64,000 bases of DNA from Auraticoccus cholistanensis. GTDB lineage: Bacteria; Actinomycetota; Actinomycetes; Propionibacteriales; Propionibacteriaceae. This document shows, in pieces, positions 20,006 to 31,097 of this stretch; position 1 is the stretch's first letter; every line of letters starts with the position of its first letter. The notes below the pieces were generated by a model. It made no database searches. It saw only the letters and a program-made list of their open reading frames with translations, and had not been told where the DNA came from. Location: the NCBI RefSeq assembly GCF_009742705.1, contig NZ_WPCU01000010.1, positions 695,911 through 759,910 of the forward strand, read 5' to 3'. The position numbers and the translations under genes are program-made.

Positions 20006-22308
20006 ATGCACCCCGGACCGACCCGCCCGCCCGAGACCGCCGCGCCGCCGCCGGTCGCCGAGGTCGGGTGGCAGGGCGACTGGATCAGCGACGGCACCGA
20101 CGACCCCGCGGCCCCGCTGCTGCGCTGCGAGCTCACGTGCGACGAGCGGGTCCGCTCGGCGCGGCTGCACGTCGCCGGACTCGGCCTGCACCGCACCAGC
20201 CTCGACGGCCGTCCCGTCACCGACGCCCGGCTGGAGTCCGGGCTGACCGCCTACGACAGACGGGTCCTCTACTCCACCTACCAGCTGGAGCTGACGGCCG
20301 GGCGGCACGCCCTGGGCGTGGAGCTGGGCCGTGGCTTCTACGCCATGACCACGCCGAACGTGTGGCGCTGGGAGCAGGCGCCCTGGCGCGGGCCCCGCAA
20401 GCTGCTGCTGCAGCTGGAGCTGCTGGACTCCGCCGGTGAGCTGGTCGACGTGGTGTCCTCCGGACCGCAGTGGCGCTGGCGGGCCGGCCCGACGCTCTTC
20501 GACTCCTACTACGAGGGCGAGACCTTCGACGCGCGCGCCGTCCCGGCCGGTTGGGACGAACCGGGCTTCGACGACGCGGACTGGGCGGCCGTGCAGCTGG
20601 TGGCACCCCCGGCCGGACGGCTGGTGCCGCAGCGTCACGAACCGGTGCGGGTGGTCGCCAGCCACGACGTCGCGCGGTGGCACGGCGGGCGTGGCTCGGG
20701 ACGTCCGCTGGTCGCGGAGTTCGACACCATGCTGGCCGGCTGGGCCGAGCTCGGCGTCGGCGCCGGGCTGCCCGCCGGGACGACCGTCTCGTTGCGCTTC
20801 GGGGAGAAGCTCGCCGGCGACGGCACGGTGGTGGCCGAGAGCGACCTGGTCCACTCCGAGCGGTTCAACGTCGACCAGCTGATCACCAGCGGCGAGCCGC
20901 TCAGCTGGGAGCCGCGGTTCTCCTACAAGGGGTTCCGCTACCTGCAGCTGGACGGGGTCGACGACCCCACCACGGTGTCGTTGCGCGCCCGCCACGCCCA
21001 CAACGACGTCGCGGTGGCCAGCACCTTCTCCTGCAGCGACCCGGTGCTGAGCTGGATCGACTCCGCCATGCGGCTCACGGTCCGCAACAACCTGCACCAC
21101 GTCCCCACCGACACCCCCGTCTACGAGAAGAACGGCTGGACCGGCGACGCCCACGTGGCCGCCAGGGCGATGATGAGCCAGTTCGACCTGTCACGGCTGC
21201 TCGCCAAGTGGCTGGACGACATGGCCGACAGCCAGCGCGCCGACGGCCTCATCCCCGTGGTCGTGCCCAGCCCCGGCTGGGGCTACCAGGAGCTGGCCCC
21301 GCACCGGAGTGGACGACCCTCTACCCGTACCTGCTCGAGCGCCTGGTCCACTGGTACGACCTGCCCGAGCTGGCCGGCCGGCACCTGCCGCACGTGCTGC
21401 GCTACCTCGACCACGAGCTCGGCCGGCTCTCCTCCGAGGGGCTGAGCAGCGGCGTCCTCGGCGACTACCTGGCCCCCGGCGAACGGGGCACACCGAGCCG
21501 CGACGACCTACGGATGGCCGCGAGCTGCTACCTGTACCGGGCCCTGACGCTGACCGCCGACCTGATCGAGCGCGTCGGCTGGAGCGACCCCGACGGGTCG
21601 GACCAGGTGACCCGGCTCCGGCGCGCCGCGGCGTCGCTGGCCCGTGCGGTCGACGAGGTCTTCCTGGACCGCGAGCGGGGCTGCTACACCAGCGAGCGGG
21701 AACCGGCCTACCGGCAGACCACCAACGTGCTGCCGGTGGCCATGGGGATCACCCCGACCGACCAGGTGCAGCGCGTGGTCGACCGGCTGGCCGCCGACCT
21801 GCGTGAGCGGGGCGCCCACCACGACGCCGGCTGCCTGGGGCTGTCGGAGCTGTTCGGCGTGCTGACCGCCCACGGCCACGCCGACCTGGCGCTGGAGGTG
21901 GCGACGCAGCGGACCGCACCGGGCTGGGGAGCCTGGATGCTCGCCGGCCACACCACCATGCTGGAGATGTGGGGCGACGAGTCGCGCTCGCTGGACCACT
22001 ACTTCATGGGCGCCATGGCGGCCTGGCTCTACGACTCCGTCGCCGGGGTGCGGCTGCTCGCCCCCGGCTGGCGCGAGTTCGCGGTCGAGCCGGGTCAGGT
22101 GCCCGTGGACTCCGCCGCCTTCCACTACCAGGGCCCGCACGGCCGGCTCGGAGCGGCGTGGCGGCGCAGCGACGACGTGCTCACCGTGACGGTGACCGTC
22201 CCGCCCGGGTCGCGGGCCCGGCTCCACCTCCCCGGCCGGGAGCCGAGCTGGCTGCCGGAGGGCGAGTGGACCGAGACCGCGGCGCTGACCGCCAGCCCGG
22301 CACGCTGA
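20006..22308 (+). pseudogene. GH78 alpha-L-rhamnosidase interrupted by one frameshift
   Basis: From ATG 20006 (AGGAGGAA upstream) one frame runs to about residue 432 (...PGWGYQELAP). The conserved sequence then continues one frame over as PEWTTLYPYLLERL and runs to 22308, as if a single base were lost at about 21299-21302. Restored, it would encode about 767 residues: beta-rich N-terminal domains, an (alpha/alpha)6 barrel with NGWTGDAHVAA carrying a catalytic acid, then a C-terminal beta domain. It would cleave terminal alpha-L-rhamnose. Everything else is well preserved, so this is either a very recent mutation or a sequencing error. Confidence 0.85.
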
Positions 22309-22328
22309 CCTCCCGGCCGTCTGGGCCC

Positions 22329-22361
22329 GCCCGGTCGGCGCGCGCACGCGGCCGACCGGGC
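22329..22361. terminator. 11-bp hairpin between convergent genes
   Basis: GCCCGGTCGGC (22329-22339) and GCCGACCGGGC (22351-22361) are perfect complements with an 11-base loop. It sits between the ends of the rhamnosidase and osmC-like genes and can serve both. No T-run. Confidence 0.6.
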
Positions 22362-22383
22362 ACCTCCGGGGTGCTGCGGGGCG

Positions 22384-22809
22384 TCAGCCCAGCCGGGCCT
22401 CGAGCGAGATCGGCACGGCCTGCAGCGCCTGGGACACAGGGCAGTTGGCCTTGGCGTCCTCGGCCGCGGCGACGAACTGCTCCTCGCTCAGGCCGTCGAC
22501 GGTGCCGACGACGGTGATCGCGATCTGGGTGATGCCGGTGCCGGGCTTGAAGGTGACCTCGGCGGTGGTGTTCAGCGTGGTGGGCGGGTTGCCGGCCTTG
22601 GCCAGCCCGTTGGACAGCGCCATCGAGAAGCAGGAGGAGTGGGCGGCGGCGATGAGCTCCTCGGGGCTGGTCTTGCCGCCGGGCTGCTCGGCCCGCGACG
22701 GCCAGCTCACGTCGAAGGTGCCGACCCCGGACGACTGCAGCTCGACGGTGCCCGAGCCCTCCATCAACGAGCCCTGCCAGACGGTCTGCGCGGTGCGTGT
22801 GGTTGCCAT
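22384..22809 (-). CDS. OsmC-family peroxiredoxin
   Basis: 141 residues from ATG 22809 with GAGGA upstream. Both reactive Cys are present: AAHSSCFSMAL (about 57) and ANCPVSQAL (about 123). The glutamate-containing SPEELIAAAH segment is also present. Detoxifies organic hydroperoxides in the cytoplasm using low-molecular-weight or lipoyl thiols. Single-gene unit. Confidence 0.93.
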   Translation of the reverse strand: MATTRTAQTVWQGSLMEGSGTVELQSSGVGTFDVSWPSRAEQPGGKTSPEELIAAAHSSCFSMALSNGLAKAGNPPTTLNTTAEVTFKPGTGITQIAITVVGTVDGLSEEQFVAAAEDAKANCPVSQALQAVPISLEARLG

Positions 22810-22938
22810 GCTGATCCTCGTTCCTCCGGTCGACCCTCGACCGGCCACTGCCCATCCAAGCACCCGGGCGCTGGTCGCTCCGGGGCACCTCCACTAGCGT
22901 GGTGGCGCCCCTAGACCCCTTCCCAGGACGGATCCCCC

Positions 22939-24147
22939 GTGAAGATCGCCATCATCGGTGCTGGTCAGTTCGCCGGCAGCTTCGCCGGCCTCTGGCAGCT
23001 CCACCCCGACGTCACCTCGGTCCACATCACCGACCTGCTGCCCGAGCGGGCGGAGGCCATGGCCGAGCGGTACGGGCTGGCCGGCACGCTGCCCGACGCC
23101 GACGCCGCGCTGGCCTCCGACGTCGACGCCATCGCCGTGTTCACCCAGCGCTGGCTGCACGCCCCGCTGGTGCTGCAGGCGCTGGCCGCCGGCAAGCACG
23201 TCTACTCCGCGGTGCCGATGGCCTACACCGCCGAAGAGGTCGCGGCGGTCGTCGCCCAGGTGGAGCGCAGCGGGCAGGTGTACATGCTCGGCGAGACGTC
23301 CTACTACAACCCGGCCGTGGTGCACGCCCGGCAGCGGCTGGCCGAGGGCGACTTCGGCCGGCTCTTCTACGCCGAGGGCGACTACGTGCACGACATGGAC
23401 AACGGCTTCTACGCCGCCTACCAGTTCAGCGGCGGCGAGAACTGGAAGCCGACCGCCAGCTACCCGCCGATGCAGTACCCGACCCACTCCGTGGGCGGCG
23501 TGCTGGGCGCCTGGCCGACCCACGCCACCAGCGTCAGCTGCATCGGCGTGGTCGACGACCGCGGCGACGGCGTCTTCGACCGTGAGGTGTCGATGTTCGA
23601 CAACGAGTGGTCCAACATGAGCGCACACATGCAGCTGGCCGACGGCGGCGTGATGCGCATCAACGAGTTCCGCCGGGTGGGCCACCCCTCCCACGTCCAC
23701 GAGTCCCGCTTCCGCTTCTACGGCACCGACGGCGTGCTCGAGCAGCACTCGGCCTCGGCCACGTGGAGCAACCGCAAGGAGCTGCTCGACATCTCCGACC
23801 TGTTCCACACCCGCACCGAGCACGTCCCGGAGGAGCTGCGGGAGGGCATCGACCCCGACCTGCTGCACAGCTTCTCCTCCGGCACCGCCAAGGTGCAGGA
23901 CCGCAGCCGGCTGCCGCGGGAGTTCGACGGCGCCCACAACGGCCACGAGGGCGCCCACCACTTCCTGGCCGACGACTTCGTCCGCGCCGTCACCCGCCGC
24001 ACCCAGCCGCCGGTGAACGCCTGGCTGGCCGCCCGGTTCAACCTGCCGGGGATCGTGGCGATGGAGTCGGCGCGCCAGGGCGGCACCCGGCTCCCCGTCC
24101 CCGACCACGGCGACGGCCCCGAGATCGACTGGGCCGCCTTCGCCTGA
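22939..24147 (+). CDS. Gfo/Idh/MocA-family NAD(P)-dependent oxidoreductase
   Basis: 402 residues from GTG 22939 (AGGACGG upstream; TAGCGT at 22895-22900 gives a short leader). N-terminal Rossmann motif IIGAGQFAGSF and DAIAVFTQ. The usual EKP motif is replaced by SAVPMAYT, and the catalytic His region is near EGDYVHDMDNGFY. The C-terminal beta-sheet domain ends WAAFA. Acts on a sugar or cyclitol; substrate not clear. The Lys of EKP, which normally helps bind the cofactor and catalyse, is absent, suggesting a divergent subgroup. Monocistronic, ending at the long hairpin 24167-24227. Confidence 0.88.
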   Translation: MKIAIIGAGQFAGSFAGLWQLHPDVTSVHITDLLPERAEAMAERYGLAGTLPDADAALASDVDAIAVFTQRWLHAPLVLQALAAGKHVYSAVPMAYTAEEVAAVVAQVERSGQVYMLGETSYYNPAVVHARQRLAEGDFGRLFYAEGDYVHDMDNGFYAAYQFSGGENWKPTASYPPMQYPTHSVGGVLGAWPTHATSVSCIGVVDDRGDGVFDREVSMFDNEWSNMSAHMQLADGGVMRINEFRRVGHPSHVHESRFRFYGTDGVLEQHSASATWSNRKELLDISDLFHTRTEHVPEELREGIDPDLLHSFSSGTAKVQDRSRLPREFDGAHNGHEGAHHFLADDFVRAVTRRTQPPVNAWLAARFNLPGIVAMESARQGGTRLPVPDHGDGPEIDWAAFA

Positions 24148-24166
24148 GGGTGGCCCCGCAGGGAGA

Positions 24167-24227
24167 GTGGTCGGAGACGACGACGGGACGGCCTGCGCAG
24201 GCCTCCGCCGGAGTCGTCTCCGACCAC
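24167..24227. terminator. 61-base perfect-arm hairpin with a nested palindrome
   Basis: GTGGTCGGAGACGAC (24167-24181) is exactly complementary to 24213-24227. The 31-base loop contains a second palindrome, GGCCTGCGCAGGCC (24190-24203). It lies 19 bases after the oxidoreductase stop and 34 bases before the globin start. Best read as a terminator; the size is unusual. Confidence 0.55.
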
Positions 24228-24261
24228 GTGCGCTACCGGGTGCGGGGCACAATGGACGGCG

Positions 24262-24678
24262 ATGAGTGACGAGACGAGCTACTACGAGGCCATCGGCGGG
24301 CACGAGGCGTTCGCGCAGCTGGCCCGGGTCTTCTACCAGCAGGTGGCCCAGGACGAGCTGATGCGCCCGATGTACCCCGAGGCCGACCTCGGCCCGGCCG
24401 AGGAGCGGCTGCGGATGTTCCTCGAGCAGTACTGGGGCGGGCCCACCACCTACCACGAGCAGCGCGGGCACCCGAGGCTGCGGATGCGGCACGCGCCCTT
24501 CGCCGTCACCCCCCGGATGCGCGACCACTGGGTGGCCCACATGCGGGTGGCGGTGGACTCGCTGCAGCTCTCCCCCGAGCTGGAGCAGCCGCTGTGGGAG
24601 TACCTGGAGCGGGCGGCGAGCTTCATGGTGAACACCTTCGACGAGGACGCCCCGCACCGCCCCAACCTGCTTTCTTGA
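24262..24678 (+). CDS. glbO: group II truncated haemoglobin (trHbO type)
   Basis: 138 residues, typical length. Proximal His in MRHAPF and the group II Trp at G8 in DHWVAHM, with YQQV/QYWGGP distal residues. Binds O2 or NO; proposed roles in oxygen supply to membranes or NO/peroxide handling. CACAAT lies 8 bases before ATG 24262, so probably leaderless. Its stop codon forms part of the next gene's -35. Confidence 0.95.
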   Translation: MSDETSYYEAIGGHEAFAQLARVFYQQVAQDELMRPMYPEADLGPAEERLRMFLEQYWGGPTTYHEQRGHPRLRMRHAPFAVTPRMRDHWVAHMRVAVDSLQLSPELEQPLWEYLERAASFMVNTFDEDAPHRPNLLS

Positions 24679-24704
24679 CCGATTCAGAAGCGGCGACGCA
24701 GACT
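24675..24704 (+). promoter_or_regulatory. promoter of the alpha-glucosidase gene
   Basis: TTGACC (24675-24680), an 18-base spacer, then CAGACT (24699-24704), 8 bases before GTG 24713. Transcription would start at or next to the start codon. The -35 overlaps the globin stop. Confidence 0.65.
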
Positions 24705-24712
24705 GGTCTCCC

Positions 24713-26440
24713 GTGACGACCGACCAGCCGACCACCGCCACCTCCGACGCCCTCGTCGACGACCCCACGTGGTGGCGCAGCGCCGTGGTGTACCAGGTGT
24801 ACCCCCGCTCCTTCGCCGACGCGAACTCCGACGGCACCGGTGACGTGGCCGGCATGATCGAGCGGCTGCCCTACCTGCAGCGGCTGGGCGTGGACGCGAT
24901 CTGGGTCTCCCCCTGGTACCCCTCGCCGCTGGCCGACGGCGGCTACGACGTCGCCGACTACACCGACATCCACCCCGACTTCGGCACGCTGGCCGAGGCC
25001 GACGCCTTCCTCGCCGAGGCGCACCGCCGCGGCATGCGGGTGCTGATCGACCTGGTGCCCAACCACTGCTCCGACCAGCACCCGATGTTCCAGGCCGCGC
25101 TGGCCGCCGGTCCCGGCTCGCCGGAGCGCGACCTGTTCGTCTTCCGCGACGGCCGCGGCCCCGACGGCTCGGAGCCGCCGACCAACTGGGTGGCCATGTT
25201 CGGCGGCAGCGCCTGGGAGCGCGTGACCGAGCCGGACGGCACGCCCGGGCAGTGGTACCTGCACCTGTTCGCCCCCGAGCAGCCGGACTGGAACTGGGAC
25301 AACCGGGCCGTGCTCGACTTCTTCGAGGGCGTCATCCGGTTCTGGTTCGACCGCGGGGTGGACGGCTTCCGCGTCGACGTGGCCGACTCCATGAAGGTCG
25401 ACCAGTCCTTCCCCGACATGCCGATCGACCCGCGCACCGGCGAGGTGACCAGGCAGAAGTACGTCGGCTCGCCGATCTTCGACCGGCCCGACATCGGTGA
25501 GATCCACGCCGCCTGGCGGGCGGTCGCCGACGAGTACGCCGCCCGCGGGCAGGGCACCCGGATCTTCGTCTCCGAGGCCTACCTGACCCCGGCGACCCGG
25601 CTGGTGCAGTACGTGCGGCCGGGCAACCTGCAGACCACCTTCAACTTCGACGCGCTGCTGTGCGAGTGGAGCGCGGAGTCGCAGCGCAACGTCATCGACC
25701 TCACCATCGCCGCGCACGCCGAGGTGGGTGCCCCGCCCACCTGGGTGCTGGCCAACCACGACGTGCCCCGGGTGGCCACCCGCTACGGCAAGCCGCGCAC
25801 CGGGATGCGCTTCACCCGCGACGGCGTCCACCCCGACGACGTGGGCATCACCTGGAACGACTACGTGGGCCTGCCCGTCGACCTGGAGCTCGGCCGTCGC
25901 CGCGCCCGGGCCGCCGCCCTGCTCGAGCTGGCGCTGCCCGGCGGTGCCTACGTCTACCAGGGCGACGAGCTGGGCCTGGAGGAGGTGGAGGACCTGCCCG
26001 AGGAGGCCCTGCAGGACCCCACCTGGCTGCGCTCCGGCCACACCGTCCGCGGCCGCGACGGCTGCCGGGTGCCGATGCCCTGGCGTGGCGACACCCCGCC
26101 CTACGGGTTCGGCACGGGTCGTCCGTGGCTGCCGCAGCCCGAGGGCTGGGGCCCGCTGACCGCCGAGGCCCAGGACGGCAGCGAGGGCAGCCACCTCGAG
26201 CTGTACCGCACCGCGCTGGCGGTCCGCCGCAGCCACCCGGCACTCGGCGACGGCGAGCTGCGCTGGCTGGACAGCGACGCCCAGGTGCTGCGGTTCAGCC
26301 GCGGCGAGGGCTTCGAGTGCTGGGTCAACTTCGGTCCTGCCCCGGTCGAGCTGCCCGCCGGTGCGCAGGTGCTGGTCGCCTCCGCCGACGTCAGCAGCGG
26401 TGCCCTGGCCGCCGACACCGCGGTCTGGCTGCAGGTCTGA
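24713..26440 (+). CDS. GH13 alpha-glucosidase (oligo-1,6-glucosidase-like)
   Basis: 575 residues. (beta/alpha)8 barrel enzyme hydrolysing terminal alpha-glucosidic bonds of malto- or isomalto-oligosaccharides, sucrose or trehalose. Nucleophile Asp222 (GFRVDVAD), acid/base Glu288 (FVSEAYL), third Asp350 (NHDVPR). N-terminal VVYQVYPRSFADANSDGTGD is typical for the oligo-1,6-glucosidase subfamily. No signal peptide, so it acts on imported sugar. Monocistronic with its own promoter. Confidence 0.94.
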   Translation: MTTDQPTTATSDALVDDPTWWRSAVVYQVYPRSFADANSDGTGDVAGMIERLPYLQRLGVDAIWVSPWYPSPLADGGYDVADYTDIHPDFGTLAEADAFLAEAHRRGMRVLIDLVPNHCSDQHPMFQAALAAGPGSPERDLFVFRDGRGPDGSEPPTNWVAMFGGSAWERVTEPDGTPGQWYLHLFAPEQPDWNWDNRAVLDFFEGVIRFWFDRGVDGFRVDVADSMKVDQSFPDMPIDPRTGEVTRQKYVGSPIFDRPDIGEIHAAWRAVADEYAARGQGTRIFVSEAYLTPATRLVQYVRPGNLQTTFNFDALLCEWSAESQRNVIDLTIAAHAEVGAPPTWVLANHDVPRVATRYGKPRTGMRFTRDGVHPDDVGITWNDYVGLPVDLELGRRRARAAALLELALPGGAYVYQGDELGLEEVEDLPEEALQDPTWLRSGHTVRGRDGCRVPMPWRGDTPPYGFGTGRPWLPQPEGWGPLTAEAQDGSEGSHLELYRTALAVRRSHPALGDGELRWLDSDAQVLRFSRGEGFECWVNFGPAPVELPAGAQVLVASADVSSGALAADTAVWLQV

Positions 26441-26450
26441 CGCCGCCGGC

Positions 26451-26921
26451 TCAGCCCAGCTCGGCGACGTAGCCGGCGACGGAGCGCTGGTAGCGCGGCA
26501 GGTGGGGCACCAGGGCCTCGAGGGCGACCCGCACGGCCTCGGCGCCGCGGTCGGCGCTCAGCAGCGCGAGGGCCAGGAACGCCTCCCGGGCCGGACCGAC
26601 CGACGGGTGCGGCGCCATCTGCTGCAGCAGGGCGACCGCCTCCTCCGCGCGGCCGAGGTTGCGCAGCGTGGAGGCGTACTGGATGGTCAGCTGCGCGGTC
26701 CGCTCCTCGTCGAGCCCGAGGGCGAGCGCCCGCTCGTACTGCACGGCCGCCTCGGCCTCCTGACCCACCGAGTCGTGCATGCCGCCCAGCTCGAAGGGGC
26801 CCCGGGCGTCGTCGGCGTCGAGCTCGTCGACCAGGCTCCGCATCGCCGCCACGCTGCTCCCGGCGTCGGCGAGGTCGGCGGTGCGCCACAGCTCGTCCAC
26901 CCGCTGCTGCCAGCTGCTCAC
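26451..26921 (-). CDS. tetratricopeptide-repeat protein
   Basis: 156 residues from GTG 26921, whose GTGA overlaps the stop of the thioesterase gene. Helix pairs with the TPR pattern (HDSVGQEAEAAVQYERAL..., YASTLRNLGRAEEAVALLQQ) fill residues 40-130. Soluble. Probably a small scaffold protein. Relatives occur next to unrelated genes, so coupling to the thioesterase may not mean a shared role. Confidence 0.85.
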   Translation of the reverse strand: MSSWQQRVDELWRTADLADAGSSVAAMRSLVDELDADDARGPFELGGMHDSVGQEAEAAVQYERALALGLDEERTAQLTIQYASTLRNLGRAEEAVALLQQMAPHPSVGPAREAFLALALLSADRGAEAVRVALEALVPHLPRYQRSVAGYVAELG

Positions 26922-27805
26922 CGTCCCGCCTCCTGCGGCTGGTGCACCCGCCAGGGCTCCAGGGCCGCCCGCAGGCTGTCGGGGACGGGCACCGGACGCC
27001 CCTGCGCGTCCGCGCACACCGCCACGGTGCGGGACTCGGCGAACACGGTGCCGTCCAGCGGGTCCTGCACCCGCGCGGCCAGCGTCATCGACGAGCGGCC
27101 GAGCTCGGCCACGGCGGTGCGCACCTCGTAGGGCTCGGTCCGGTAGCCGAGCTGGGCGCGGTAGTCGACGTCCTGGCGGACGACCAGCCAGGTCCGCCCG
27201 CGGACGGCCGCCTGCTCCCCCAGCCCGGACAGCAGCCGCAGCCGGCCCTCCTGCACGTAGTCGTAGAAGCGGACGTTGTTGACGTGGCCGTAGGAGTCGA
27301 GGTCGGACCAGCGCACCCGCAGCGGCACCGCCATCCCCTCCTCGTCGGCGAAGCGCACCCGGGGAAGGGCCCGCAGCGGCTCGGCGGGGACGCAGCGGGC
27401 GGCGAAGAAGGCCCGCTGCTCCGGGGTCAGCCGCAGCACCCGCCCGGCCCGCAGGTCGAAGGGGGCGAGGACGGTCCGGGCCCGCACCGCCGGCTCGTCG
27501 GGGTCCCCGACCAGGTAGCCGATGCTGAACCGGGCGCCGCCGACCTCGTGCACGTCGAGGCGCACCTGGAGCGGCTCCGCGCTCCAGGCCAGCGGTCGCA
27601 GGTACTCGACCTGGTGCCCGACCACCAGCACCCCGCGTCCGGCGGGGCCGGCCGGCCCGGCGCCGCCGAGCATCTCACCGACCTCGGAGCGGGTCAGGAA
27701 GTCGACCCGGGCCTCCTGCAGGTAGTCGACGTAGACGCCGTTGTTGAGGTGGGCCTGGGCGTCCATGTCGCCCCAGCGCAGGGGGCAGCGGAACAGGTGG
27801 GTCAA
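26918..27805 (-). CDS. acyl-CoA thioesterase with two hotdog domains
   Basis: 295 residues from a TTG start at 27805, chosen because GGAGAAG lies five bases before it and no ATG or GTG fits the conserved N-terminus. Two 4HBT-type hotdogs in tandem: RWGDMDAQAHLNNGVYVDY (residues 10-28) and RWSDLDSYGHVNNVRFYDY (about 163-181), each with the catalytic Asp region. Hydrolyses acyl-CoA. Next to the acyl-CoA ligase on the same strand, so it probably balances fatty acyl-CoA pools. Confidence 0.9.
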   Translation of the reverse strand: MTHLFRCPLRWGDMDAQAHLNNGVYVDYLQEARVDFLTRSEVGEMLGGAGPAGPAGRGVLVVGHQVEYLRPLAWSAEPLQVRLDVHEVGGARFSIGYLVGDPDEPAVRARTVLAPFDLRAGRVLRLTPEQRAFFAARCVPAEPLRALPRVRFADEEGMAVPLRVRWSDLDSYGHVNNVRFYDYVQEGRLRLLSGLGEQAAVRGRTWLVVRQDVDYRAQLGYRTEPYEVRTAVAELGRSSMTLAARVQDPLDGTVFAESRTVAVCADAQGRPVPVPDSLRAALEPWRVHQPQEAGR

Positions 27806-27838
27806 GACGTCTTCTCCGGTCGGCCGCAGGCGGCCGGC

Positions 27839-29650
<1,812 letters not shown>

Positions 29651-29736
29651 CGTCCGTCCTGTCCTCGGGCGCGGGCCGTGCGCGGCACGCCGGCTGCGTG
29701 GCGCCGGGACCCACGGCCCCGTCGCGGTGTGAGCAG

Positions 29737-29742
29737 ATTCTA
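29737..29742 (-). promoter_or_regulatory. -10 element of the acyl-CoA ligase gene
   Basis: TAGAAT on the reverse strand, near-consensus, about 87 bases before the ATG. No good -35. The rest of the 170-base gap 29651-29820 holds no gene that I can see. Confidence 0.45.
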
Positions 29743-29820
29743 CGCAGGCTGCGCCCGTCGGCGCTGGTGATGGCCGCGGACGCGCGGGTGGAGCCGCACG
29801 GACGCCCGCTCCCGGCGCGC

Positions 29821-31041
29821 TCAGAGCCGCTGCAGCAGGACGGCCATCCCCTGCCCGCCACCGACGCACATCGTCTCCAGCCCGATCTCGGCGTCGCGCT
29901 CGCGCAGCCCGTTGATCAGGGTGGTCATGATGCGGGCGCCGGTGGAGCCGAAGGGGTGGCCCAGCGCGATCGCCCCGCCGTGCACGTTGAGCCGGTCGGG
30001 GTCGATGCCCAGCTCGCGGGCCGAGGCCACCACCTGGGCGGCGAAGGCCTCGTTGATCTCGACCAGGTCGACGTCGTCGATCGTCATCCCCGCCCGCCGC
30101 AGCACCTGCCGGGTGGCCTCGACCGGCCCCATGCCCATCACCTCCGGGCTCAGGGCGCTCACCCCGGTGGCCAGGATGCGGGCCAGCGGGGTGAGCCCGA
30201 GCTCGCGGGCGCGGACGTCGCTCATGATCACGCAGGCCGCCGCCCCGTCGTTTAGCGGGCAGCAGTTGGCGGCCGTCACCGTCCCGTCCTCGCGGAAGAC
30301 GGGACGCAGGGCGGCGACCCGCTTCAGCGTGACCCCGGCGCGCGGGCCGTCGTCGGTGCTGACCACGGTGCCGTCGGCGAGGGTGACCGGGGCGATCTCG
30401 CGGGCGAAGAAGCCGCTCGCGACCGCCGCCTCGGCGCGGTTCTGGGAGGCGACGGCGAAGGCGTCCTGGTCGGCGCGGCTGACCCCCCAGGTGGCGGCGA
30501 CGTTCTCCGCCGTCTGCCCCATCGAGATGTAGACGTCGGGCAGCTCCCCGCGCAGCCGGGGGTCGGTCCAGGGACGGTTCTCGGCCGCGGCGGCCGCGGT
30601 GCGGCGCTGGGCGTCGGCGAAGCCGGGGTGCTGGCTCTCAGCGGGGTCCATCCCGGCCCCGTCGAAGTTCCGGTAGCGCGAGACGCTCTCGACACCGGCT
30701 GAGACGAAGGCGTGCCCCTCACCGGCCTTGATGGCGTGGAAGGCCATCCGCGCGGTCTGCACGCTGGAGGCGCAGAACCGGTTGACCGTGCTGGCCGGCA
30801 CGCCGTCCAGCCCGAGCAGCACCGCCACCCGGCGGGCCATGTTGCCGCCCTGCTCGTCGCGCGGGTCGGCGCACCCCAGGTAGAGGTCGTCGAGGGTGGC
30901 GGGGTCGAGCGCCGGCACCTGGGCCAGCGCGTCCCGGACCACCCCGGCGGCCAGGTCGTCGGGCCGCACGGAGGCCAGCGAGCCCCGGAAGGCCCGGCCG
31001 ATGGGGGTGCGGGCGGCGGCGACGACGACGGCTTCGGGCAT
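29821..31041 (-). CDS. acetyl-CoA acyltransferase (thiolase)
   Basis: 406 residues. Nucleophile Cys90 in NRFCASS, His in HGGAIALGHPFGSTGAR and the acid/base Cys in CVGGGQGMA. Degradative thiolase of the beta-oxidation type. The substrate loop reads NCCPLNDGAA where NSSPLNDGAA is common, a mild oddity. TAGCGT ends 6 bases before ATG 31041, so leaderless; the -10 lies at the foot of the yceI terminator hairpin. Confidence 0.94.
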   Translation of the reverse strand: MPEAVVVAAARTPIGRAFRGSLASVRPDDLAAGVVRDALAQVPALDPATLDDLYLGCADPRDEQGGNMARRVAVLLGLDGVPASTVNRFCASSVQTARMAFHAIKAGEGHAFVSAGVESVSRYRNFDGAGMDPAESQHPGFADAQRRTAAAAAENRPWTDPRLRGELPDVYISMGQTAENVAATWGVSRADQDAFAVASQNRAEAAVASGFFAREIAPVTLADGTVVSTDDGPRAGVTLKRVAALRPVFREDGTVTAANCCPLNDGAAACVIMSDVRARELGLTPLARILATGVSALSPEVMGMGPVEATRQVLRRAGMTIDDVDLVEINEAFAAQVVASARELGIDPDRLNVHGGAIALGHPFGSTGARIMTTLINGLRERDAEIGLETMCVGGGQGMAVLLQRL

Positions 31042-31053
31042 GCCCCGACGCTA

Positions 31054-31078
31054 CCCCGCCGGCCGCGGGCCGGCGGGG
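31054..31078 (-). terminator. 11-bp GC hairpin after yceI-like gene
   Basis: CCCCGCCGGCC (31054-31064) and GGCCGGCGGGG (31068-31078) with a 3-base loop, flanked by further partial pairing. It insulates the thiolase from yceI transcription. Its left edge abuts the thiolase -10. Confidence 0.6.
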
Positions 31079-31097
31079 TGGCGTCGGACGGGCGGAC

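Noticed and set aside
20006-22308. Two separate overlapping genes for the rhamnosidase
   Set aside because: Each part carries only half of the GH78 enzyme and the homology switches frame within a few bases, so one frameshifted gene explains both.
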